Source: Artemisia argyi
Taxonomy: Eukaryota; Streptophyta; Magnoliopsida; Asterales; Asteraceae
Direction of reading: 5' to 3'
Length of the DNA stretch: 64,000 nt
NCBI GenBank assembly: GCA_030686995.1
Contig: CM060694.1
Span: 88,712,762-88,776,761 of the forward strand
Shown here: in pieces, positions 47,259 through 59,018 of the stretch
Position numbering within the stretch: position 1 is the stretch's first letter
Layout: each line of letters begins with the position of its first letter
Program-made: the position numbers and the translations under genes
Notes under the pieces: model-generated
Database searches by the model: none
Seen by the model: the letters and a program-made list of their open reading frames with translations, nothing else
Told to the model about the DNA's origin: nothing

Positions 47259-47463
47259 TTGACCAATAATGATAAGCTAGTAGAAATTCTTGACACCGAA
47301 ATTAAGAAGCTCAAAAATAAAATGTTCGTCTTCTTAAGCCTAATAGAAGTACGGAAAGGGGGTCATAATGTATATAAGAGCACGAAGAAAAGCTCATTAT
47401 GTACTCCCGAGTATTCATCAAGAAAGGTTTATGAGGACACAAACTGAATAAGTGAGGGAGATT
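47259..47463 (+). pseudogene. Degenerate C-terminus of chromovirus (Ty3/gypsy) pol
   Basis: The frame starts KLVEILDTEIKKLKNK, matching the end of plant Tekay/Del-type pol (EILDREVKRLKRK). It then shifts: a second frame gives RGS-C and then HEEKLIMYSRVF, resembling the usual RGPEFTWEREDQMKKKYPHLF ending. Frameshifts and stops are present. Right after it, GTGAGGGAGATT acts as a polypurine tract before the LTR at 47464. Confidence 0.6.
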
Positions 47464-47595
47464 TGTGACAACCCAATTTTAACGATAATGATTTTATCAT
47501 TATTTTATAAATTTCATAGTTGACTCACGTCATTCTTATGAAACCTTTTGCCAAATTAGGAAATACATGACCTTTATTTATTTAATATCTTTTAA

Positions 47596-47644
<49 letters not shown>

Positions 47645-48552
47645 TAGAAACATTCTTTTTTTCAAAAATAGAAAAGTTGATGTTCCTTTATTATTATTAT
47701 ATAAAAGATTACCCGTAAACTATACTTTCAAAAGCTGGAAGCCCTAAAACTTGTTTGTAACAATGGGATACAAAAGTTATAACGACTCAAAGATGAAAAA
47801 GTTAGACAGGGTTGTGCTGGTTACGAATCTCTTCCCACGAACAGGAAAAAGATGTATGTTCGTTTATTTTATATTATTATATATGCATTATATTTTTGTT
47901 TATCTGTTTCGTCTATTTTGTTATTTGTTGTTTAATTAGTTATTTTTTTGTCGATTTTATTATTTAAGAGTTTTGTTTGTCAAAAAGGTAAGTCATACTT
48001 GAATTTGTTATGTATAAGTGTTGTGTTTTTATTGTTCTTTGGATTTAGGATGTATAGCGATTTGCTGATTATGAGGTTACTATATTTGATTGAAAGGTTA
48101 CACTACTTTTTCTGTTGTTGAACTAGTGATGGGTAAATATCTGTTTGTGATATTTGGGTTGAATACTAAAATTGAACTATGACTAGCTTTATAACTCAGA
48201 GACCGATTTTTGTTATTGAAAATAATTAATGATGCAGCTAAGATTCATTGTCCATTTTGGTAACGGAGTGTGCATTGTTTTCATCATATCAGTGCTTGTT
48301 TATATGTATGTTGGAGACAGAGTGTAAACCATACTGAAGACCTTTATAAGTAAGATGCTTTGGTTTTATTTTTTTTGTCTATTTTTTATTGCTTACGTTG
48401 ATTTTGTTATTCAAGAGCATTGATTGTCTGATTTTAGGGTCAGTTTATTTCTTCGTGGTTGGTTTAGTTTTTGCTAGAGATGTGGAAGTGTCTATTTTTT
48501 TTCTATTTGTGGGCGGGCCAATAGTTTTTGTATGTCCATCTTACTTTGTTCC
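47464..48552 (+). repeat. Truncated 3' LTR of the chromovirus remnant
   Basis: Starts TGTGACAACCCAATT directly after the polypurine tract. It contains an (AAT)n microsatellite (47595-47643). Its right end is not visible, and the sequence gives way to the 240-bp repeat at 48553. Confidence 0.5.
47595..47643. repeat. (AAT)n microsatellite
   Basis: About 16 AAT units. Confidence 0.95.
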
Positions 48553-48792
48553 CTTCATATATGTTGTTTTGTCTATATCATGTAGAGCTTTGCATATTCA
48601 AGGGGTAGTTTTGGTTTTGAAGTCTTCTAGTGCCAAATAAATAAACAACAAGATAACTAAAAAAACAAACACTTATCGAAAAAAAAAACGTTGACTTTTA
48701 GCTTCAGGGAAGCTTACTTTGGCCAATCCGGGAATATGGAAAGGATCACTATAAACCATTGAGGAGAAATAGGTACTGAAGAGGATGAGTAA
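48553..48792. repeat. 237-bp dispersed repeat, copy 2
   Basis: Direct repeat of 45403-45639, cut off by the LTR starting at 48799. Confidence 0.8.
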
Positions 48793-49669
48793 CGAAGTTG
48801 TGACAATCGGTAATTTTCCAAACATAATTTTAATAATAAGATATTATTTATTATTACACACTTAATTTTGAGCAAGTATTAGCTCACGTGATTAAATCAC
48901 CGGAAGTTATCCCACGCACTGGAACATTATTTACTATCTAGCATTATCAGAAAATGCACATTATTTATTTTCGGACTATTTTTGAGTTTTCAAAACTTAC
49001 ATGAGAGGTTATCTCAAATTATTGAAAACACGAGCTCGCACACGAACCGACCAATAGATAGTATGGTTTAGTCTAATACATACATAGTGGAACCAATATG
49101 AGTGTTCTTATATTTCTTTTAGAAAAACACACTCGAAAGTATGTTGTACATGTTAACAGTTTTCAATGTGTAATTAAAATATCACGACTCACGTTTAAAC
49201 TTTATGGGAATTCATGTTCTAACTTTTTACTCTTTTCTAATTTATTTTGTCGCAACTTTTTGCAACCAAACACAATAAACACGAACGTGTATGTTTTTCA
49301 CGTTTATACGTTTGGCTTTTATTAATTAAATCATAGTCGAACTTAACACAAAACCAAACCACACGAGATTTATGAACTTCTTTTGATCACTCTTGTAATT
49401 TCTTTTTCGATAATCACTTTGGTTGACCCAAGATATCTTACTCGACACTTTGTCACATACGTCGAACGTTTATATTAAATAGCACATTATACTTGGACTC
49501 TAAACATCCCAAAACCACTTAAACTTTGCATGTCGAGTATTGGAGCTCTATCTAAATCTTCCTCGTAATCATGGGCACCGAGCTTCACTCTAGCCGACTT
49601 TTTATATTCATCACTCGACTTCATACAATTGGTAATGCCTAGCAAAATGAACAATGGATATTCAATGGA

Positions 49670-49838
49670 GGAAAATGCTACATTCACTCACAAATCCCAC
49701 ACAAAATATCTACACGATGAAGTGTCAGCCACTGATTGGTGGGATGAGATATACTTCTCTCTCATCCCACCAATCAATGGCTGACACCTCAGCGTGTGGA
49801 TGTTTTGTGTGGGATTTGTGAGTGGATGTAGCATCCTC
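49670..49838. mobile_element. 169-bp fold-back MITE, TSD TTCAATGGA
   Basis: Almost the whole element is one inverted repeat: GGAAAATGCTACATTCACTC...on the left and ...GTGAGTGGATGTAGCATCCTC on the right, including CAAATCCCACACAAA and TGATTGGTGGGATGAGA with their complements. A 9-bp duplication TTCAATGGA (49661-49669, 49839-49847) indicates a Mutator-type MITE. Confidence 0.92.
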
Positions 49839-51129
49839 TTCAATGGATGACACACAACATGCACATGCATTTTATCACCTAGTATGACACATTTGACTAA
49901 ATTCTTTCTCCTATTACACTTGACCGAAAACAAATTTAACAAGTCACCTCCCATACTCCATTTCTACTTGCTCTTGACTTTGAGCTACTCTTTTTGGCCA
50001 CCTCCCATGCTCACTGTCAGAGCACCCTATCCCATTTTCCATGGTTTTTCTTTGAAACCATCTTGAATCCATGGTATTGAAGTAAATAGGAAACAACAAG
50101 GACAAGGGCCATACTTTTTCTTCTTTTCCCTTGCTTCTTGACCGTTCGAAACATCACCAACACCACACTCAATCTAGTTTGAATAGCTAAACTAGTACAA
50201 GCACATTAAATGCTAAACCAAAATCCTAGCAGACTATTCTTGCTTTTTTTCCTTTATAAACCGAACCTCACTTTGAGCTAGAATCCACACATTTTCAGCT
50301 GAACACTCATGCAAAACAAACAAGAAAGGTTTTAGAAGCTAAAGGGATCGGGTTTTCATATCTCGAAAGTGTTCGGGTTTATATTTGGAAAACTAGTCGA
50401 GTTCTTAGTCCTTGGTTCTTTCTTTTCACTCGAACACACTTCAAACATTGTAAGCAAACTCGAATCACTCCCTGTTTATACGTATTTGTTTGATACAAAC
50501 TTCTACTTTTTGTATATATACTCGTTCGCTTCGTGCATGCTCTCGTTAAAACGAAACATCATCAAAGCTTTGTTTTCACTCGACTATTATGAACTAGCAT
50601 GATTTAACTTGTGTTGATATGCTTATGTGGCGATATTTAACGTAAGACATGGACAAACAAATGAGAAACAAACAAATTAGCACTTGTGCTTAATCGAATT
50701 TTCAAATAAAACTTGGAGTTTTTTTTTTTTTCATCTAGTTCGAACGTATATACACTAAAGAGAACTAAGTCTATGAAACATACAAAGTCTTGGCTCAATC
50801 TTGGAATAATGCTTATTCAGATTATTGGCTCATCTAATGTTTATTTCATTTTTATACTTGATTTTGAACCCTCTTTGTACTTGATATATTTACACGACTC
50901 ATTTGTTAAAAACCAAGCTCAAACACCCAAAAGTTTAGTCGAAAGCTTATTAATAAGCTAAGAGTATAAGCTCACTTGGTTCACTATCATAACCCAACTA
51001 CTTCTTTGTAAAAATCGTGAAGAAAAACGAATGAATCAATGACTCGAACCAAGGTCTGCTGTTTCGAAATAAAACCAAATTCCAATTTAGCCATGAACGA
51101 ATATATACATATACAGTGTAAATCTCAAC

Positions 51130-51215
51130 AGACACGAGCCTTAGGCTTGCCGGTTAACACGTTTGTTATTAAGGGAGATGTCCCGAGTTCGAACCCTGCC
51201 TATGGCAGTTTTATT
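51130..51215 (+). repeat. tRNA-like / SINE-like patch
   Basis: A weak A-box-like TAGGCTTGCCGG (51142) and a good B-box-like GAGTTCGAACCC (51185) are about 40 bases apart, as in tRNA-derived SINEs. It does not fold as a tRNA acceptor stem, so it is not a tRNA gene. Confidence 0.35.
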
Positions 51216-52007
51216 TATTTTTTAATTATTTTGCAACTTTTGCATCTTGGCAGTTTCAACCCCTCAACTACGAATAACTTATCATTTTTCTTAAAACTTA
51301 TATAGGTTTGTAACTTATATAAACTTTTACACTTTCAACCCTCAACTTTACACCACTCGGCACTTTTCAAAAAAAAATTATAAGTTTGTAACTTATATAA
51401 CTTTAACAACTTCAACCCCTCAAGGTTGAACACTTTGACACTTTTCACCAAAACTTTTAACCAAAACTTTTATAAGTTAATAAATATATATATTTTACCA
51501 CTTTTCGTCTAGATAAACATGTTTAACACATTTTATTTGACGACTACCACAAATAAAATCTAAATAATATATTTTTCCAAATATATTATTTACCCACGAC
51601 TTCAATAAATATACATTATATATGTATATATATTCACACCTCGAAACCAAACGAATTTAATAAATACAATTCGACTTGTATTTATTCCCACTTCGATCAT
51701 ACTTAAGCCAAAGTTTGAGCCAACTCTTGTGTGAATATATTGTGTATATTCCCATACTTATTCCAAGAGCTAATACGTACAAGTATTTTCACAACTACAT
51801 TTTTATGTACATTATCGAGAATCAAATTAACTTATGAAACTTAACATAAATTACAACAACTCAAATATTTGAAAACTCTTGTTTTTATTCACCCGAAGAT
51901 ACTGAGGTGGGTCATAGCCCCACTTTTACTCATTTAATTACTTTACAAACTCTTTTTGGGGGAGATACATGCTCAAAAATTTTACCAGTACTCTAAACAT
52001 TTACATG

Positions 52008-53400
52008 TTACTGTAAGTTTATAGCCCTACTCTTTACTTTATTAGTCTGTCCTTTAGATGCATATTCTAAAGTGTCTACACTTAATTGTATGTTTTCTTT
52101 TGCTTTCTTAATCTTTTCCAACTCATCTCTAAGAACACTAATCTCAGCATCTTTATGTGTGATGTCTCTTTTGAGCACAACAATGTCCTCAGAAAAGACA
52201 GACTCATTTTTCTTGTAAAACAATATTTGTTCTTCTAATACAGCTAAACCTCTTTTATGATTTGCTAAATTATAATTAGTTTGGTTAAGCTCTATTCTTT
52301 GATCATCATATTGCTTTTTAAGTGTTTCATAATCTTTTTAAGTAGAACAAGATTTTGAACAACTTTTTATTGAATGTACCTCAGAGTCAGAAAAAGCCAT
52401 CAGTGCCATCTCTTTGGTGCTTCTTCCTCATCAGCCATGAAGATCCAATCATATCCAAGACCATCTATAGCTACCATTGCCTTTGAAGAAGGTTTTTCCA
52501 CTTCCACAACTTTCCTGTTGTCCAGCTGACTCCTATACCCTTTGCTTCTGTTGTCCTGCTTCCTTGGCCTTCTGCATTCTCTAGCAAAGTGTCCCAACTT
52601 ATGACAGTTGAAACACTCCACCTTTGATTTATCAAACCCAGTTGTATCACTTCCATTGATAGTGATCTTCTTTCCTGTCTTCTGCCAGAATTTCTTTACC
52701 CTCATCCTTAGCATTACTACTTTCCACTTCAAGTCCATCTTTTCCAAATATTTTTCATTAACATGTTCAAGATCTTCATAGGATATCAGAGACCCTTTGG
52801 CTTGACTGGTCAAGAAAGCATAGAATGTAGCATCACTTATGCCAGCAGTACTAGTTTGGAAACTAGCAATACAAACATTAGGGTTAGCAGTACAAACTCC
52901 AGAAGCCACATTCACCTCCTCTGGATTGCTATTGTTAGGAGATGACACAAATACGATGTTTCCAGAACTAGAACTTTAGCTTCCATACTTCTTTACCTCA
53001 TGTTCAACAATTTTGAAATTGTTGTACAAATCATTAAGACTCATTGTATCAATTTCTGGCTTGTTTTTTCCAGACAACTACATGAGTATACTAATCAGCA
53101 GGCAAATTTCTTAGGAATTTGGAATTAAGATCCTCCAGTGGGATATTAACACCCAATACAACCAGTTGGCTGATTATCTTTTGCAACCTGTTGAACATAT
53201 GATCAAGAGATTCATTACTAGTAGCACTGAAGTTCTCAAAACTCTGCTTCAGCAAAGTCTTTTGTGTCTTCTTGGTGGCTTCATTACCACCAAACCTTGT
53301 ACATATTGCTTTAAACAAGTTTTTGGCATCCTTGTATTTGCTGAAGGTCAGCAGTTGATCATTAGGGATGGCCATTAGTAGCATGCTCCTTGCTTTAACA
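52008..53400 (-). pseudogene. gag: Ty1/copia gag remnant with UBN2-type core and CCHC knuckle
   Basis: The frame at 53384-53091 matches the copia gag core (DAKNLFKAICTRFGGNEATK, SFENFSATSNESLDHMFNRL, ISQLVVLGV). The frame at 52948-52400 has KTGKKITINGSDTTGFDKSK and a CX2CX4HX4C knuckle CFNCHKLGHFAREC, and ends KAMVAIDGLGYDWIFMAD. The frame at 52223-52008 is the coiled region after it. Stops (for example near 52975) and frameshifts separate the parts. No start or protease follows. Intact relatives bind and package element RNA. This piece matches a gag type I recall as very common in Anthemideae. Confidence 0.88.
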
Positions 53401-53449
53401 TCATTCTTTTCTAGAGCTTTTCATCTGTAGTAACCGGAGAAGTGTTTAC

Positions 53450-54852
53450 TGTTGATATAAATAATGCGTAAGAACGTTATTAATATTAATCGATATCCCT
53501 ATGTTTTGACGATCACAAAATGTTAAATCATTAAACGTAGAATCATTACGTAAACAAGTATTTAGTTACAAAATATCATTATATCCACCTTAATCACTTA
53601 AGGTATGAGTAAACAATTTCCTAATACATTTTATGATCAAAGGAAAGTTTATTTAATCATTACAAATTTATAAAATGGTATAAACATTTTATATATTTAG
53701 AAAAATACTTTTGGTAATTAAAGGAAAATGTTTAATTCATAATAAATATATGAATTCAAATTTTTAACCAAAATCAGTTAAATTTCACCAAATAAACTTT
53801 CCCCAGAAAATGACAAAAGTTCTGGCCGTTACAAGAGGGCGGCCCTCTTATTTTAAGGGGGCCAACCACCATTTAAGGGGGCTGACACGCTCTTGTGACC
53901 AGAATCTTTTGCCTATAAATACAGGTTCAATCCTACATTTTTTCCTCACCTTTTGCACTAGAACTTTCTATCCCAATCCTTTCAAATCATCTTCCTAAAT
54001 CCTTTGATCATAAGATTATAAGTTCTTGTTTCAAGTGTTCAATCCCTCACCATTCAAAGTGCAAGAGAAGAATACTCCTTCAACATCTGGTTAATAAGTA
54101 TTGTAGATGCGTGAATATTGTTAGTAGTTGTGTAAATTATTTGTAAAGGTGTAGAAGTTTTGTAATAGGTAGATTTAGGTGAGTTAGTAGTGTAGAGAAG
54201 TAGTGAAGAAGAAGTTGTGTTGTGAAGAAGAAGAAGTTGTGTTGTGAAGAAGAAGAAGTAGTGTTGTGAAGGAGAATGTGTGGTGTGAAGTAGTTGTGAA
54301 AAAGGTGTGTAGTGACTAGTGGTGTGAGATTGGTTCTAGCTACGATTAGAACTTGACATTTAGCTTATTGTCGTAAATTGGTGTAAGCAAAGGTCGTGTA
54401 AGGTTTCTCCGCCAAAAGGGAGATCGTTGATTTAGTGAAGAAAACTCTCGAGGGGTAGAGTATGGCAAGGAAGGTGTCCTTGTAGCCGAATCATTATAAA
54501 TCCTTTGTGTCTCGGTTTGATCCTTCCATCTATTGCTTATTATCTTTTTTACATCATTCTTACTTACGTAGACATAGACATTTACATATTGTTATAACTT
54601 ACCATATTGTGCTTATATTGATTTCACATAAAGTTCAAACCAAAGGTTCATTCACAAAATAAAGCTTTGACGAACAACCAAAAAAGATAAAATACATATA
54701 TACACACATACATGTTTAATTGATCATTTCGATCAAGTATAGTTTTCAAAACAAAACTTAAATTAAAGTTATCTTTTAACAACTGATTTATAAATAGAAA
54801 ACGTCGTAAAACTATTCAACCCCCCCCCCCCCCCCCATTCTAGTTTTCCACA
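53450..54852 (+). repeat. Copia-type LTR, family C, copy 1
   Basis: TGTTGATATAAAT...TTTTCCACA, 1403 bp, followed by a degenerate primer site (TAGCATCAGAGC near 54855-54866) and a gag start. It contains the hairpin promoter (53820-53904), a purine-rich GTGAAGAAGAAG repeat region (about 54190-54310) and a C17 run (54820-54836). Confidence 0.85.
53820..53920 (+). promoter_or_regulatory. Hairpin-TATA promoter module, copy 1
   Basis: An inverted repeat from TTCTGGCCGTTACAAGAG to CTCTTGTGACCAGAA encloses CCCTCTTATTTTAAGGGGG and ATTTAAGGGGG. TATAAAT is at 53914-53920. Compare 55386-55493 and 62911-63112. Confidence 0.6.
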
Positions 54853-54920
54853 ATTAGCATCAGAGCTACGTTAAACAGGACTTTTAAAATAAATTGTATT
54901 TTAAAACTTGAAATCGATCT

Positions 54921-55003
54921 ATGGAATCGGAAAAATATTTAGAAGGGAACATGACATTAAACCACCATATTTTGAAAATGATAATTTTTGTGAATGGAAA
55001 AAT
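54921..55003 (+). pseudogene. gag: Start of copia-type gag, cut off by the next LTR
   Basis: ATGGAATCGGAAAAATATTT corresponds to the start of the gag at 59924 (MEFEKYLEGE), but the frame is shifted after nine or ten codons. The sequence stops at GAATGGAAAAAT, where LTR copy 2 begins. Confidence 0.7.
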
Positions 55004-55385
55004 TGTTGATATAAATAAATGACTAAAAACGTTATTCATATCTTTCGATATCTCTATGTTTTGATAATCACAAAACGAAAACACATCGAACCAAAGATCA
55101 TGACGTAAACAAGTATTTAGTAGTAAATAATCACTTTCACCATCTAATCACTTAAGGTATGAATAAACATAGTATTTAATGCATTATAAGATCAAAGGGA
55201 TATTATTACAAAGTTTATTTTAATATATAAACTTATTATATATTTTTGAAAAACATTTTTGGTAATAAAGAAAAATGTTTTAATCATACTAAATATATGA
55301 TTTCAAATTTTTAACCAAAATCAGTTAGTTTTTCACCAAATAAACTTTCCCCCACTAAAAGACAAGTTTTCTTGCCGTTACAGTT

Positions 55386-55493
55386 GGGCGGCCCCCTTAA
55401 TTATAAGGGGCGGTCCCCTTAATTTTAAGGGGGTCGGCCTTGATTTAAGGGAGCCGGCCACGCTCCTCTATCAGAACTTGTTGCCTATAAATA
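55386..55493 (+). promoter_or_regulatory. Hairpin-TATA promoter module, copy 2
   Basis: GGGCGGCCCCCTTAATTATA then AGGGGCGGTCCCCTTAATTT and TAAGGGGG form stacked CCCCTTAA/TTAAGGGG palindromes. TATAAATA is at 55486-55493. Confidence 0.65.
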
Positions 55494-57130
55494 CCACCTT
55501 AAATCTAGAATTTTTCTCACCTTTTTGCACTAGAAACTTTCTGATTAAAATCTCCATTTCAATTTTAAAAATCCTTTGATCATATAATTCATAAGCCTTT
55601 GTTTCCAAGTGATCCAAAGCCTCATTCATTCAAGTGCAAAGAGAAGAATACTTCTATTCATCAAGACTAGGAGTATTACAACTTAGTATCATCTTGCTAT
55701 CTAAGTTGCTTGTTTATTTCATCTTGTATATCATTCATTCTTTGGTGAATATAGTGTATACATTGGTTAGTTAGATTTAGATATAGGATCTAGATTTATT
55801 GAAGGTGTGAAGTAGCACTAGAAGTGAAGAAGTAGTGGTGAATAGGATTGGTGATAGAAGAGATAAGTAGTGGTGAATAGGATTGGTGATAGAAGAAATA
55901 AGTAGTGGTAGTATATTGAATTGGAGATAGTTGTGAAGACAAAGAAGTTGAAGTTTTGAAGTTGAGAAGACCTTGAAGCCTAGAAGTTGTGAAGTAGTAT
56001 ATATTTTGGAGTAGTGGTTAGGACTTAGTAGTGAAGGTGTAAAGAAACAAGTGGCGTGAAGAAAAAGGGTTAGCGAAGTAGAAAGTTGTGAAGAAGCTAG
56101 GAGTGAAGTAGAAAGGTGTGAGGAAGAATTGGTGTGAAGTAGATTGGTGTGAAGAAGTCGTGTAGAAGTTGTGATTGTATTGTGACAAAGTTGTGGTGTG
56201 TAATTTGGTGTGTAAGGTTTTCTCCGCCATAAGGGAGGCTTTTGATCTAGTGAAGAAAAACTCTCGAGTAGGTGACTCGGGGAGTGGAGTAGGGCAAGGA
56301 AGGTGTCACAACTCACCATTTCAGGTCATTTCCCGAACTTTGGAAAAACACTATTCATCAAACACTATTCATCAAAACACTATTCATTAGTTTACTATTC
56401 ATCATTTTTTGTGTCAGTTTGACATTCTGAGAAGCATTCAGAAATTTTACTATTCACTAAACACTATTCATTGCCGAAAAAGTTTTCACTATTCACTTGC
56501 ATTACACATTTCATCGTAAATTTAGTTTACGGGTATTCAAATTCGCGTAACCGTATTGGTTTAGGTGTGAATTCATTTCATTAGTGTTAAGGACACTGCA
56601 TATAGACTAGAGATAGTCTGCATATCATCATAACAGCATTTACATGTTATACCACTCTTAGGATTTTCAAATTTACATATTTGATACATTTAACGTTTTT
56701 CTTATAATTATTTATAATAAACGTTAACACCCGGTTTATACACGACGAATATATCTAAATATTCCCACAATGGTCCCGACATATTTGTATATCCATTTTA
56801 TCATCATAAAAGTTATAACATTCATTTACCCAGTATTTTGGAAATTTATTTTATTTATAACGTAAGCTTATGAATATTACGACGGTTTTCGTGAAAACTA
56901 AACAATAATCACCCGAACACTCAGTAATTGTACCCAACATATTTTTATCATTGTTATGACTTTATTTTGTCCCGGTTAACTTCATTAACATTTATTTCTA
57001 TCAAATCCGATACCAGATTTACGTTTCGCGATTTAAACTTTACGGTTTGCGATTAACGGAACCAAAACCGACTCCGTGAATTAGATTTTACCAAGCTTCT
57101 TACATACTCTTCCTATTTTTTTAACATGTG

Positions 57131-57150
57131 CCCCCCCCCCCCCCCCCCCC
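57131..57150. repeat. Poly-C tract (20 C)
   Basis: Uninterrupted C20 within the solo LTR. Confidence 0.95.
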
Positions 57151-58987
57151 ATCCACATGTTTCTTTCCCTTGATCACTTATTTACAAAAATGCCATTTAA
57201 ACTAGATATTTACCAAAGTTACCAAATCAAACTTTGTATCCTCATTTTCCTTAGCAATTTTGATCATTCTCTCTTTCTCCTCTCCATAAGCCACGACCAA
57301 GAATCAAAAACAAGGAAGAAACCATGGATTTTCAAAGTACAAAGCATCAAAGTTGTTTATTTCATCATCCTAATCAAGAATCATAACACAAAAACACAAG
57401 TAATCCAAGGTTTCTAATCATCTAATCACCTATTATTTCAAAGTGAGTATTCAAATTTATTTTCATGTTTTCTTCTAATTAACACATGTATCTTATAGTA
57501 TTCATGCTTAATTTCATGCTCATACTAGTTATACCACTTTATTTTTTTGAAGACTTTTGAAACATACAAACCCTAGATTGTGATTTAGGTGTTCCCTTGT
57601 TTAATTAACATGATTACTAGTGATTAGGAACCCATGGCACCCTAAGAAGGTGTATGGTAAGATTAGACTAGCTTTGTGGCGTTTGCAAGAGATTTGGTGA
57701 TGTTAGAAACTAGTTTAAAACCTTGGAAATGGTTTTGGAACATATATTTACACCTACTGTCCCAAAAATGAAAATACAGAAAACTCAGTAACTCAGGGGA
57801 ACTTTTCAACCAAAGATTTAGAAAATACTTTCAAAAACGAAGCCGTAGGTGAAAGAACGGGTTAAAACGAGTTTATAACGAAGGAGATATGATTTTTGCA
57901 AGTTTATTGACGAAAACTATTTTTCCGAAAACTATTTTTCTGTTGGACGTTTTTCGTCGGACAAAATGAGGCTTTAGACGTAACCTGGAGGAGCCAAGCT
58001 TTCCAAAATATATTACTACATACTAAGACGTAACCGTGGATATAAAGAACAAGTAAAACGGACTTATAACGACGAAGATATTCACGTTTGAATATCGGCA
58101 AAACTCATTTCATTTTGACAGCTTTTATAAATATTAACACTAAAACTACGTAGTAACTCTAGATTTCTAAAATAATACCAAGTACCCAATTTTATAACTA
58201 ATGTAGTATTAGTTATTACAAGTATATTTTTATCACTACAAGGCGTTATTTCAAGGATTTCAACCCGAGGATTTCAACACGAACATTGATACATACGATA
58301 TATATATATATAAGTATATATATTGCAACTAGCTTTATTTTTCTAATAGTCATATTTTTCCTAAGTCTTGGAAATGTATATTTTTGATAACAAGTATTTT
58401 TCAAAGAGTAGAGTGGTATAGGAACATGTGCATGGACATTCATAACATCATTTCATGATCTAAAGTAGATCGTACATCATTCATATTAGGTTGCGGCTAG
58501 TGTGCGCGCCTTGTTTTTCAGCTCATTACATGTTCATGGTACCATCATATCAGGTGAGTCATAGCCCCTACTCTTTTATACTTGTTTTAACTCTTTGGGG
58601 GAGATACATGCTACTACTTGCTTAATTGTACAAATTCACATAACATTTATACTTGGAAACATTATATTTGATTGCATTATACTTGATTGCATTATACTTA
58701 AACTTGTAAGTCTCTTTGGGATAACACATGCATTTGGTTTCGGAGATGAAGTAGAACCAATGCTATTACCTTCCTTCTGAGCAACATAAAGTCTCCTTGG
58801 ATAACACATGCATTTGGTTTCGGAGATGAAGTAGAACCAATGCCACTACCTTCCTTGTGAGCAACATACTTATGTGAGGTCTTCGGAGATGAAGTGTAGA
58901 CTCACGACTAATTGCTTAACTGTTGTGATGAACTTATACATGTCTTACTCATACTATATATTTTAGCAGTGGGTTGTGAACACACAG

Positions 58988-59018
58988 GTTACAAGTCTCT
59001 TATGGCGGGACTTGTAAC
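58988..59018 (+). other. Conserved 10-bp-stem hairpin in solo LTR
   Basis: GTTACAAGTC and GACTTGTAAC around TCTTATGGCGG, the exact reverse complement of 2113-2143. Confidence 0.65.

Larger units (their letters stand above)
48799..52007 (+). repeat. Truncated gypsy-type LTR, plus sense
   Basis: Starts TGTGACAATCGG. Its far part (about 51900-51980, including GTCATAGCCCC and GGGGGAGATACATGCT) matches the solo LTR 56304-59404 near 58555-58615, so the last several hundred bases are missing. A candidate TATA box TATAAA is at 50255-50260. It carries a MITE (49670-49838) and a tRNA-like patch (51130-51215). No genes; the open frames are short and unsupported. Confidence 0.6.

Noticed and set aside
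55777..56319. 180-aa minus-strand Ser/Thr/His-rich ORF
   Set aside because: Antisense of the GTGAAGAAG-rich part of LTR family C. It is low complexity and runs to the edge of the solo LTR insertion.
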